Shown here one piece after another: positions 47,036-58,400 of a stretch of 64,000 nt of DNA. The notes under the pieces are model-generated. The model made no database searches, was not told the origin of the DNA, and saw only the letters and a program-made list of their open reading frames with translations. The stretch's first letter is position 1; the number at the start of each line of letters is the position of its first letter. The translations under genes and the position numbers were made by a program. The stretch covers positions 17,896,464 to 17,960,463 of the forward strand of contig BTRK01000003.1 of NCBI GenBank assembly GCA_036245805.1. Reading direction: 5' to 3'. The DNA is from Pristionchus mayeri. Taxonomy: Eukaryota > Nematoda > Chromadorea > Rhabditida > Neodiplogasteridae.

Positions 47036-48700
47036 ATTCAATACTCATACTTTATTTAACGGCAGTCTTTAGTTAATGGAACATCGTAATTAGAAATGAA
47101 GAGCAAATGCTATTACAGTACATTTTGTATGGGGGATTACTGTACACATAACATATCAGGGTGTATCTCGAAGTATATGAAGTCATTATGAGAGACTTTT
47201 TGACTCAGTGAACATATTTGTGAAGACCCTTGGCATTAGGCCAAAAATCGAATACCACCTACATGTTCCCACATGTAGTACTCGGTTAGTGTAGCGCAGT
47301 GGTGGCATATTTAGTGATCTAGGTCAAGCGCTGAGAAATTCACCGAACTTTCTCTGAAGGATTACGGTATTCATTTATTTCTCTTCCGCTCTCGCTTAGA
47401 ACGGCGCATATCTAGAAAGACTCGCCGTACTCTGCTCATTATCTGACCCAAGTTTCATCTCAATTGGATTAAAATCCATCGACGGCAAAAAATTAACATT
47501 TGAATTTAAATTTTAGCTCGTTCAGATGGGAGGGTAGATACGTTTTTTATTCCTTTGGTTTGTACTGCGAGCTGATAGCTATCTATTAAAAATTTTCAAG
47601 AAAAATAAAAAATACACTTTTTGAGAAAAGGGCAAAAATGTAGAAAAAAGTCAGTTCATGATACGGTCAGTGGCCTACCGTACCCCAATCGAATGGGAGG
47701 AAAATCGTTCTAGAATTGTCCTACACGCAGTACTCGACGAGGGTAATCTACCACCACCAGCAAAATTTCGATACGCATCTGCGCGCTCCAGCGCGTGAAT
47801 GATGAATATTATCGAAAAAATACGGTAGGTTTTTAGCATCAGCGTTCTCGCGCGCGCGGATGCCTATCGAAATTCCATTGACGCTGCAGGTATTCCCACA
47901 TCGAGTACTGCGTGTAGGATACCTTTAGACCAATTTTCCTCGGGTTCGGGTACGGTAGGCCAGTGGCATGATCATGAACTGACTTTTTTCTACATTTTTG
48001 CCCTTTTCTCAAAAAGTGTATTTTTTATTTTTCTTGAAAATTTTTAATAGATAGCTATCAGCCCGCAGTACAAACGAAAGGAATAAAAAACGTATCTACC
48101 CACCCATCTGAACGAGCTAAAATTTAAATTCAAATTTTAATTTTTTGCCGTTGATGGAATTCAATTCAATTGAGATGAAACTTCTGTCAGATAATGAGCA
48201 GAGTACGGCGAGTCTTTCTAGATATGCGCCGTTCTAAGCGAGAGCGAAAGAGAAAAAAATGAATACCGTAATCCTTCAGAGAAAGTTCGATGAATTTCTC
48301 AGCGCTTGACCTAGATCACTAAATATGTCACCACTGCGCTACACTCACCGAGTACTACATGTGGGCACATTTAGGAAGAATTCAATTTTTGGCCTAATGC
48401 CAAGCATATGTTCACTGACTGAAAAAGTCTCTCTTATGCGCACCATAGGGAAGGAGGGGAGAAAGTCAATGACAGGCACTACAGTATTCATAAGATAAAG
48501 TATCTTATAGCTCTGGAGCATTCGAAAATTTGATCAAAATTTGCTAAGAGAAAATAAGCATCGCAAAAATAATAAGAGGGATACTGCAGTCCAAAGAGAA
48601 GTACGAGATATATTGGGGGCATCGAAAGCACTGTTTACCCTCTGGTCAGCAGTGGGGATAAGGGTAAAGGGAAGCCGTGATCTTTGATCTCTGATCTCTA
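47036..48700. repeat. Duplicate of the fli-1 3' flank, split by a foldback element
   Basis: The segments 47036-47189 and 48434-48700 together match 51886-52440. Shared anchors include CTTTAGTTAATGGAACATCG, GCGCACCATAGGGA, GCATCGAAAGCACTGTTTAC and the GTGATCTTTGATCTCTGATC that precedes each gene's stop codon. The left copy is interrupted by the element at 47190-48433; the right copy is not. Confidence 0.9.
47190..48433. mobile_element. 1,244-bp foldback transposon with TTAT target duplication
   Basis: The ends are GAGAGACTTTTT and its complement AAAAAGTCTCTC. The arms of about 600 bp are inverted along their whole length with scattered mismatches, meeting near 47815-47860. TTAT flanks both sides (47186-47189 and 48434-48437). 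The duplicated segment at 51886-52440 has a single TTAT (52033-52036) at the same point, which gives the unoccupied site. No transposase is encoded. Confidence 0.92.
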
Positions 48701-48743
48701 CGCAATAAAAAGGGAACAAGGGAAACGTTTCAAATATTGCGAT

Positions 48744-51191
48744 CTACTGCTTGTACAACATGAGTTCGTGAATGGGGAAATCGGGGAGAATAAAATACGG
48801 GTCCCTGATGTAGCCTCTGCTGTCGATTTCGATCACATCAAGCGAGCGGTAGTACAGGCTCTGTAAATATTCAAATAGCTGCAGTTTAGGCACTCGAAAA
48901 CACTGGAGCGATTCTCACTAATGATAACAAATCGGAGTGTGCTCTCCTCGTTTCACACGATCTCTCCCGCTGTCTGAGAACACGCGAAACGAGGAGAACT
49001 CACGTCGATTTACCATCACTAATTCTCACCTCGTTGAGGAAGTCCTTCCAGAAGGAGTGATGGAGTCCGAAGAAGGAAGAGGCGAGGGAGGAAGAACGAT
49101 CACGCAAGATTGAGTGCTTGGCCTTTGATGTCAGCTGAGTGATGAATGAGGCTGAAGAAAATGTGATTATTGTAACAACCATATATCACTATCATGTAAC
49201 AAATTTCTAATATTTTATTTAAATCAAATTCAAAATATAATAAATGATAACAAAAATTAAATGGAAACACACCCGGATCGGCGAGCTGCGGTGTCTCTTC
49301 ACATACGATCTTGAATTTCTTGGTGAGAGAGGCCAACGAGAGGATGTGCGCGCTGAGAACGAAGGCAACATTATGTGACTAGGTAGGATGATCACCGTCA
49401 GATAATAACCAAGAACCGTACCCTTCTGTAGCATGCCCACAGTAGGTTCTCACATTGAATGCTTCTGTGAAAGTACTGCAGAAGGGCACATTTTTGGTTA
49501 TCATCCGGAACGAGCTAGTGCCAATATTGTATTGCATACATTCATTTTTATTTTAGTAATCAAAAATTATATCCAAATAAACAATAATGATAAGCTCTGG
49601 TTGACTCACACATTCGTGTCGTCCAGTCTCTCCACGTGCACCTCCAAGTATCCAAACGTCGATTTGCGCAGCATCTTTGCGCAGAAGGAGAAATGAGCCG
49701 AGGTGAACTGCCTTACGTCGATGCGAGCATCCTTGATTCTCGAAGAGAGCAGTTCGGACACCTGAACAACTTTAATAACAATTTTAACAATTGTCTTTTA
49801 ATTAAAATTAACGGTGTGGAAGGAAACATGAACCCCTCAAATCTCTCCACCTGGTTATAACATAAAATTCAATACTAAAATGACAACTCTAATCTTAGCA
49901 TAGATGACACAAATTTAAATGAGAATTAGCAGCTATTGTATGCCCTATAAAACCTGATTGATGAGTGATTCCGGTGCGTCCATCGCATAGGGCACTTTCA
50001 GAAAGCGCGGAGAGAGATGACGAAGACGACGATAGTCCCTCTCGAAGGGACCGTGAAACGGAAGATTGCCGGGATACAAGTCAATCTTCAGGTTCAGACC
50101 GCACCACTATCAAATGAATTGATATTAGAAGAGTGGCCCAAAAACATCCAAACAGACATTAGGCCGCATGAGATCTATGACGCATTGCCGCCTGATTTAT
50201 CATGACGTCATGGTTCTCATCCGACCTAGTACCGCTAAACATAATGCTATCGCATACTCATCTCCTGCGTGTGCAATTTCTCTATTCCCGGTCGATTCTC
50301 GTCTCTCTTCATGAACTCCTTCACTCCAGTGCGGAAGTGAGTGGAAACCTGCGATGTGAATACGAGTTTGAAATATGCGCCATAGCTATCCCCTGATACC
50401 ATAAAAACAACTAGGCAGTGGGTTTGCAAGAACAAGATCGAGATCAAGCTTATCGCACGCCTGGCCAATCTCCCGCCCTCCCCCCTCTCTATCTCTCTCT
50501 CTATAAATCCGGAAAGCACATACACACATACAGACATAGTCTAGTCAGAGAAACCATTGCAACATAATCATACCTGTGCGAGATTCGCCAGATCAGCACA
50601 GTCCTCGTCAGTTCGGAGATGGAAGCACAGACGGTTGAGAGCCGGCCACGGAAGCGATCCCCAACTGAAAGTGAATACTGAGATCGGATGCTAAAGCAAC
50701 TGGAGGTGGAAAGTCGTACCAGGAACGGTAAAGCATCCACTCATTGCATTTTCCAATAGTTACATATTTCTTATTCTATTTGTCTACGAATTCCGATTGT
50801 TTCAGAAGTAATGTAAAAATTGAAAAATATGGCATCTTCATAATTCATGGTTCAGTGAAAATAGAGATAAAAGTGATGTTTTAATGATTCCAGCAAACAA
50901 ATGGGTATATTTTAGTTTTACCCACAAAGTGGATTACGGTAATGATACTCATAAATGAAAGGTACCTCGGAGGCTGATTGAGGGCAGGCGAGTTGTCGAT
51001 CTTCTTAGGCGACTCCAGATTGAGACGGCGACACTGGGAGGAGAAGGCCTGAGAAGAATTGATCAGATTAGGGAAGGAGAAAGAGGAATGGATAGAATTG
51101 TAGAGTGAACACTTACTCGACAGAAGGCATCGATCCATTCGGAGTCTGCATCGGCAGGACGAGGGAGAGAGGGAGATGAAGAGGAAGACAT
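48744..51191 (-). CDS. F-box-like protein, nematode type
   Basis: There are nine exons from ATG 51191 to TAG 48744 (approximate: 51191-51116, 51048-50967, 50663-50575, 50362-50262, 50110-49955, 49763-49613, 49346-49275, 49153-49030, 48869-48744). A Ser/Pro-rich N-terminus is followed by WGSLPWPALNRLCFHLRTDEDCADLANLAQTS, split here over an exon join, which has the LP...L...L...D...L pattern of an F-box or F-box-like motif. The remaining 250 residues resemble the variable substrate-side region of worm F-box proteins, with no named domain. Such proteins usually recruit targets to SCF ubiquitin ligases. The terminal frame ends LMLYKQ. Exon joins are by eye. Confidence 0.6.
49378..49519. mobile_element. 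Short palindromic MITE, copy 2
   Basis: The ends GACTAGGTAGGATGATCA and GGTTATCATCC...CTAGTGCC are inverted. The interior shares the CCCTTC...AAAGTACTG block with the copy at 11539-11694. It lies in an F-box gene intron. Confidence 0.65.
50157..50235. mobile_element. Short palindromic MITE, copy 3
   Basis: The left end ATTAGGCCGCATGAGATC is a diverged form of the right end GGTTCTCATCCGACCTAGT inverted. An inner ATGACG(T)CAT is shared with copies 4 and 5. It lies in an F-box gene intron. Confidence 0.6.
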
Positions 51192-51738
51192 TGCTGCAGC
51201 GGGTCGTTTCTGGAAATGAGTTATCACCTGCTTCAACAGATCTCTTTGTAAGCGGGAGAATATCGAAATGATAAGCAATCTTAAACGATTTTGGAATTGT
51301 TTGATCGATAGAGATCACTTCATCTAAGCATACGAAAACAAATACAAACAATCTGACACACTAGACAACGTTTGTGCATAATTTAATATGGTCAAAACAT
51401 CATGGTTCTCTATTATGAAACAATGCGATCTTCCGGAATATTGAATCATTCCCTAAGGAAAGGACGAGTGCGCGAAAGTGTGGAGGAAAGGATTGCCCGA
51501 TCAATTCCGATTCCCAATGAGCCCTCTGGCTGAAGAGAGCATACTCTCTCGCTCCGTAGTGGTTGGGAATAGGGTAGGGAAGGGATCAAAACATCGGAAG
51601 GAAGTCATTGTTTGCCTCTTCCCTTCCCTTGATCTACCGTTTCACTCCCTCCAATGCCTTGATCAATATACGTGACCTTTCGCACAAAGGGAAGGGAAGG
51701 GGTACAGGTGTGAATTGAAACGTCATCTCTTCATGGGC

Positions 51739-51826
51739 ACTAGGCCGAATAAGAACTATGACGTCATGCCGCCTTTGATACATGAAATGCGGCATGAAAT
51801 CAATTTCTCATCCGACCTACTGCCCC
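51739..51826. mobile_element. Short palindromic MITE, copy 4
   Basis: The left end CACTAGGCCGAATAAGAAC and right end TTCTCATCCGACCTACTG are inverted. The centre GACGTCATGCCGC returns inverted as GCGGCATGA. It lies between the F-box gene and fli-1. Confidence 0.65.
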
Positions 51827-51885
51827 CTTCATGCAGTCATCCGGTAGCATACAAGAGCGACCAGTGTATCTTCACTTCATTCAAA

Positions 51886-52440
51886 ACACTCTCATACTTT
51901 ATTCAAAGGCACTCTTTAGTTAATGGAACATCGTAATTAGACATGAGGAGCAAAGGCTATTACAGTACATCTTGTATGGGGGATTAATGTACACGTAACA
52001 TACCAGGGTGTCTCTCGAAGTATATCAAGTCATTATGCGCACCATAGGGAGGGAGAGGGAAGGGAATCAATAGCAGGCCCTACAGTAGTCATAAGATACT
52101 GTATCCTATAGCCTATCACTCTCCTATGTGGGGGGAAATTCTATACACAAAGGTTGATGAAACAAGCAGACTTGAACAATCCTCATAATTAAATCTACAT
52201 AATTAATTCCTGTACTCTATTTGTGTATTGCTTTGTGACTTTAAATGCAACTTAAGAACAAGGAAATATGAGCAAAAATAGCTAAAGGAACCTAAACATC
52301 GCATAAGAACAAGAGGGGTTCTGTAGTCCAAAGAAAGGTGCGAGATATAATAGGGGGCATCGAAAGCACTGTTTACCCTCTGGTGGGATAGTATGGATAG
52401 GGGTAAAGGGATGAGGTGATCTTTGATCTCTGATCTTCCT
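51886..52440. repeat. fli-1 3' flank, parental or sister copy of 47036-48700
   Basis: This is the uninterrupted copy of the duplicated flank. It contains one TTAT at 52033-52036, where the foldback element sits in the other copy. About 130 bp (52110-52260) has no clear match in the left copy. Confidence 0.85.
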
Positions 52441-55400
52441 CAGACATCTCCGGCCGTCGTCTTGTGCTTTCCCCAGGCGTGGAAGCACTTCCGCAGCTTC
52501 TTCGTCTCCTTGCCCTGCAACAATCGCGTTTCAGAAAGACATCGAAAGAAAAAAAGTTTGCTAATCTCCCATGGAGAACCACGCTTCAATCCGACTATAG
52601 TCCATGCATAACTTGGGAAATTCGATCATTTCTTCATCTCCCATACAACTATTCCCGACACTTGATCGGATGAGAACTATGATGTGATGGTTTGATATAT
52701 CGAAGTCGGCATGACGTCATAGTTCTCATCCGACCCAGTGCTTTATTTACCCTTCCTCACCTTGAACGTGGCTACCAGCTTCCTCGGTCGATCCGTCTGC
52801 TTCATTCGCAGATGCGCAATGTACACCTGCAACATCTCTGATCTACCACCTTCAGCCTGCATATATCTACTATATACATAATAGCATCTCGTACCGTAAT
52901 ACTAGGCTACAGTATCCTCCCCCGTCCTACCATACCTGTGCCGCCTTGTACGCCAGTTTCAGCTCGACTTGCGAGCTCTTCGTTCCAATCCACAACGTGA
53001 CGACTTCGCCGTTGTCGACGATCATGATGTCGTCGTCGTCGAGGTCGTCCTGCACATCAATGCAAGTTTCAACGCGCTCAACTTAGCCGCGACGCGACCA
53101 CGCCGCGTCTTAGATAGGCGCCTCTCTACCTGGCAGAAGTCGACGGTCTTCTCGCTCACTGAGAAGTAGCCCTTCTCGTTGGTGCAGCGGAAGAGACGAG
53201 TGTACTTCACGAATTCGCCCGACGTCTCGTACTGTAATTTAATGCTTTTGCATAATAAATCAATATCTCACGCCTACAGTACCCATCCTCGGTAGCGACA
53301 GTACCCCAACTGTCGTTGATTACCGTACCTTCTTCTTTCCGCCCATGAAATCCCAGAATTCCTCCGGTTCCTCTCCTTCCGGCACCACTTGGATGGGGAA
53401 GGACTCGTCGTCGCGGCGGATTAGCTCGTCGGCGATCTGGGAAGGTTAGAGATAAAAGATCAATTATTGATTTGGTCAATCATGATTTCTCATTTAGATC
53501 TATTAGCTCTAAATGAGAGGACACTTTGCAAGGTGCAAAGGTAAACAAATTGAAGCGCCCAGTGTAAGAGTGTTTGTGTTTCAGTGTGTCCATGTAATAT
53601 TTGATCAAGATTTAGATTCAGTTTTATCAAGCAAAAAATTAACAACGAAAACATTCTTATTCCATTCATTAAATAACGTATATCCAACTACAGTATTCCC
53701 CTTCCCCTCCCACTTCCCTTCGCCCACCTCCTTGACCAGCGGCCATTCGTGCTCCTGACTCTCCTTGCCCAGCCAGACGAACACTCGACCCTGAGAATCA
53801 ATAATTAAACTCCATCGGGTCCTTCTGTATCTCAATCAATATCCCCGATACCGTACCTTCTCTCCGTCGTCTCGAATCGTCTTGTAGGGCGCGCGCAGAA
53901 TGAAGCAGAATGCGGAGCAGAGCTGGTCAGATCTGGGAAGAGAATTAAGTTCTCACGTCATTTCACCGTTTCAGATTATTCTTTTATTGTCGAACGGTTA
54001 ACTCAATGCTACTAATCCATCTTCCGTGAACCTCAATATCCCCATTTTCCGAAACACAAATCTTACCGGCAGTCCACCTGGATGGTCCGCGTGCACACTG
54101 AGCTACCGTTGGCGCGCATCTGCAAAGTACGATTTGTTTCTGCACTTTTAGTGTGTCATTTATTGCACAAGTAATATTATTTAATATTCCAAAAAGAAGA
54201 TGGAGGAGTATTGCTGTTTTCGTGCCGCCAATTCTCATACGGCATGCCCGCAACCTCATTGCGCCCGGCAAATATCGTGCTTTTCAACATCTGATCTTTA
54301 TTTTCAAATCAACCACTTTTCCTATGACAATAATATCCATCATCCTCCCCTCTCCACTCATTCTCACCCCCCCCCTCCCCTTCCTTCGCCCACTCCTCTA
54401 CCTGGAACAGTTCTGGCCAGTGTCCTCCGAGATTCTTCGTCAGTCCTCTTCTTCCTCGTCTGATCACGAATTTCTTCTTGAAGTGGGCGAGGAACTTGTG
54501 GTTCTCCTGCTGTTGGTGCATACGGACCACCTGGAAGAGGAGAAGGCTATGGTAGCAGCATTATCAAATCTGAAAGGTACAGTAATGGAACGACAAGAGT
54601 TCGCTAATGTTCTGCGATTCATAGATAGGGATTGTTGCCAAACACATCGCGATTTATTGTATCGTGGAAAAGTAAAGGGCAATGAACACTGGGTGAAGCA
54701 TCAAACCTCCAGTTTGTCCTTGAAGAGTCGCTCGAAATTTGGCTGGAGGGAGAAGGTAAACTGCAGCCAGCCCATGTTAGAGGCGTCGCGACCTGCGAAG
54801 AACACTGTTCATAATGAATTAATTAAGAATATTTTTTATCAGAAATTTTGTCGAATCTTTTCACAGTAGCACGGCAATTTTTTTCACGACATCCCGTTGA
54901 AAGTAGAGACCACCGAACCGGAAATTACAAAATGAGAACCGGCAAATGCCTGGTCGTCAAATTAGGAAACATCGTCACGTTGAAATTTTGTTTTTCTCGT
55001 TTTTCTCATGTTCTAGAGAGTGCTCATCTTAGCGTTTCAAGCATCCTATAAAAAAGAGTGAGGCACTACAGCTATAGACAAATGGCACGAAATTCTCCGT
55101 GGGATTTTTTACAAGTGATTTCAAAATCGGGAATTTGTCGTTTTCATGACACTATAATTAATTATGAGTGAACGAGAGAGTGCTCAGTGATAACCTGTCA
55201 GGTATATGAAGATCGGTTGATGCCTGACTACTGTTCAGAAATATAGAAGAAAGTCTCCGTGGGATCTCAATCAATATAGGTCAAAACTATTTTCCGTATT
55301 TCCGTATTTCCGAGCCGGAAAATTGAAAAACTTTGAATATACTTTTAAAAAATAAACGAATGTGAAATTAGGTTTTAATTTACCTTTTCATGGAATTTAT

Positions 55401-58400
55401 ATTTTTCTTCAGTATAAGTTATGAAAGAAATAAACTGAAAATAAAGATTAGATGTCAGCTCATAAGGAAGTTGACCCTCCGAAAATTTGTTGACACGATG
55501 AACTGGCTACTACACCAAAGGGGCGGAGCCAATTTCTTCAAAAGAAATGCAGCGTTTACAAGGCTAATTTAGAATTTCATGTGATTATTTATATTACAGA
55601 CAAATTCTGAATTCTCAATTATCCAGAATTATACAATAAAAAAAATTTAGAAGAACAATCTTGTTTTACGCGGTGGTGCCTACGTTGAAAGTCGTGGTTC
55701 CTTTTCTGATCAAAAAATGGTGCGACACGTGCAGTCATTTCTATGTTTAACGACACGGTTTACATCCCTTATTTACGGTTCTGTATTCCACGGCTATAAA
55801 TGTAGTGGTGTGCTTGGTTCGTAAACATCGCCCGTTCACACAAATCAATGAAAATACGAAAACCGTATAGCACTAATACAGTATTTTGACAGAAACGGTA
55901 GAAAAGCCACAGACTCTCAGGCGAAAAAGTACAGTACCACAGGAATCCATCATGGGCTGTGCAATTGAATTTTACAGTACACCTTCCGAACAGGGGTGCC
56001 CATTTTTTAACTGGTATGTCGATGAAACAATTGCCGTGCAGTAGTCGCTAAAAAAATTTCTTACTTTTTATTTGACAACTTGCTCAAGTTCGCACCAATA
56101 CAGTTGCAATCAAAGATCTTATGCCAAATAATTGAAACTGCAAACCAGCACCTCACTTATTTCATTCATGCAGATACTACGCAAAAAAACAAAGAGATTC
56201 TCTCTCTCCCCTCCTCCCCTCGACTCACCCTGCCAGAAGTAGACGACGCACTTGAAGTCGTCCGCGCGGTCGTCGTCTCCGGCCGCGTCGCTCGTGCTGC
56301 CCGCGTCCGACGCGTCGTCCTCGTCCGGAAGCACCTGGCAAGCGTGAGTTGAGGGTGGGCATTGGGATATTTTCGTATTTTTGTCAAAGAGAAAACCGTC
56401 GACAAACAAATCTTGAAATTTCGTGTGTTCTTACGTATGTAGTGAATCGCAAATATTCCAGGTACGATTTCCCATTTGCAAAAACCTCTCGATTAAAAAA
56501 GCAGCCATTCCACAGTCGGAAAAAAATCGTAGAAGAAAACAGGATTGGGCATACACAACGTGGCATATATCCGTAGAAAAATTCGAAATATTCAATTTCA
56601 AAAAAACTAATAACTGTAAGCAGAACGAAGATCAGGAGAGGGCGTTCACTCACCTCGTATCTGCACAGGAACACGTAGCAGTCCATGGTGTAGAAGGTGC
56701 CGAACTCGTGCTCGGGCAGACGGTGGAACTTCTTGCCCTCCTGAGATACCACGCATTTTGAATCGATATTTACTCTCCTGATAGATCAATGCTTTGTTCA
56801 AGCCCAGGTGATCGATAGACTTGATTCCCGAGGAACATATATTTTGAATAGTATACTCCCCAGACCCTATCAATCCTTGTTTCAGAACAAGGTGATACGG
56901 GTGCCTGATTCAGGACACTGATGTGTGTAGCATATGATTGGTAAAAAAGTACAAACAAATACTAATTTCTTTTCAAAAGTATAATTTCATCCTCACCAGC
57001 ACGAATGACTCAATCAGCTCCAGGTCCTCGTTGCACTCCTGCAGCAGCTCCTCGCTCTCCTGAGAGGGAATTTATTATTTTTTGCCTGCTCCACTCGAAT
57101 ACGAACAAACAAGAGTGTACGCTATGATCATGACTGCATGATGCAACGCCACAGTGCCAGGAAGAAAAAAAGCCTATTGTCACAATTCAGAAATTTTAAA
57201 AAGTAAAAGTGAAACTATAATTTAAAATAATCGCCAAACGATGCCCTACTTCGTGCTCGTATCCTGATCATAACTACATGGTGTAGCACTACCTCACCAG
57301 GCAATAACTTTCGACCACACTAATTAAATCCCACTTTTTGCATGACCTACCTCGTAGCTCATGGGCGGTTGTCTGTCGAGGAAAAGCGCAGCCAGGTCGG
57401 TCTTCATCTTGTCCCGCTCCATGATCACCTGAAGTCGGGTAGAGAGATTGGAGAAAAATTACCGTTCTATACAACCTTAACATTATCATAAAGCGCACAA
57501 AAAAATACTTTTTTTTATTCGCAATAAGTAATTATTTTTTCTAAAACATGAAAAGTGGCGAGGAATCACACCTTCTTAGGCAACGAAAATATGGCAACTC
57601 TCTGCAACCCCATCCACTGGGTACAGCAGCAACCACTTTCACAAGACGTGACATTTCCTTTAATCTCACCTTGACGTCTGCGCCTCTCCTCTGCACCGAA
57701 TCGGCGGTTCTCGTGAAATCGCAGGGAATGACATCATTCCAGCCGACGAACTTCGACTTGAACATGATCGACTCCTCGCCCTGACAGTAAAAATTGATTA
57801 TTTGAAATATCTATTTTTCTACATTGGTAGTTCAGAGCCATTGTGGACAATGATCATTACGCAACTTCAAGTGTACGTGTAACTTTGAACAACCAGGGAG
57901 ACTAAATTTAGTCTGAAACTATCTGGTAATATCCCACTCTTCAGGTACTCTTCAAATCTGATCGCAACTAGGAACAAAAAAATCAAATCAATAAGACCAC
58001 ATTTGGCCATCTCCCACCTCGGTCTCCCTCGTGACCTGGGTGTAGTCCGGTCGCTCGATCATCCGATGCATCTCTTGCACCATTTTCTGCAATGGATTGA
58101 TTACAATCAAAAGATTACAAACACAAATGTCTCAACATTTCGTGAATGCTCTTGTGACTCAACCGAGATAGAGAGAGAGAGGCGAGAAATGAGGGGACGG
58201 TGACCCGTATTCCTAGCTATATTGCCAATTGATGACGCAATCAATCTCCCCTCACCTGTCCTGCCATCTTGAGCAGTCGATTGGCCTTCTTCCCCGTCCA
58301 CAGGAAGATGTCGGAGGTGGAGTCGAGAATAAAGACGCCCTTCGTGTCCAGCATCTCCTGAATACATTTATTGATTTTTCATTGTCGTCAAGACTACAAT

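Noticed and set aside
54153..54869. 238-codon plus-strand ORF
   Set aside because: It is antisense to fli-1 exons that match the family closely.
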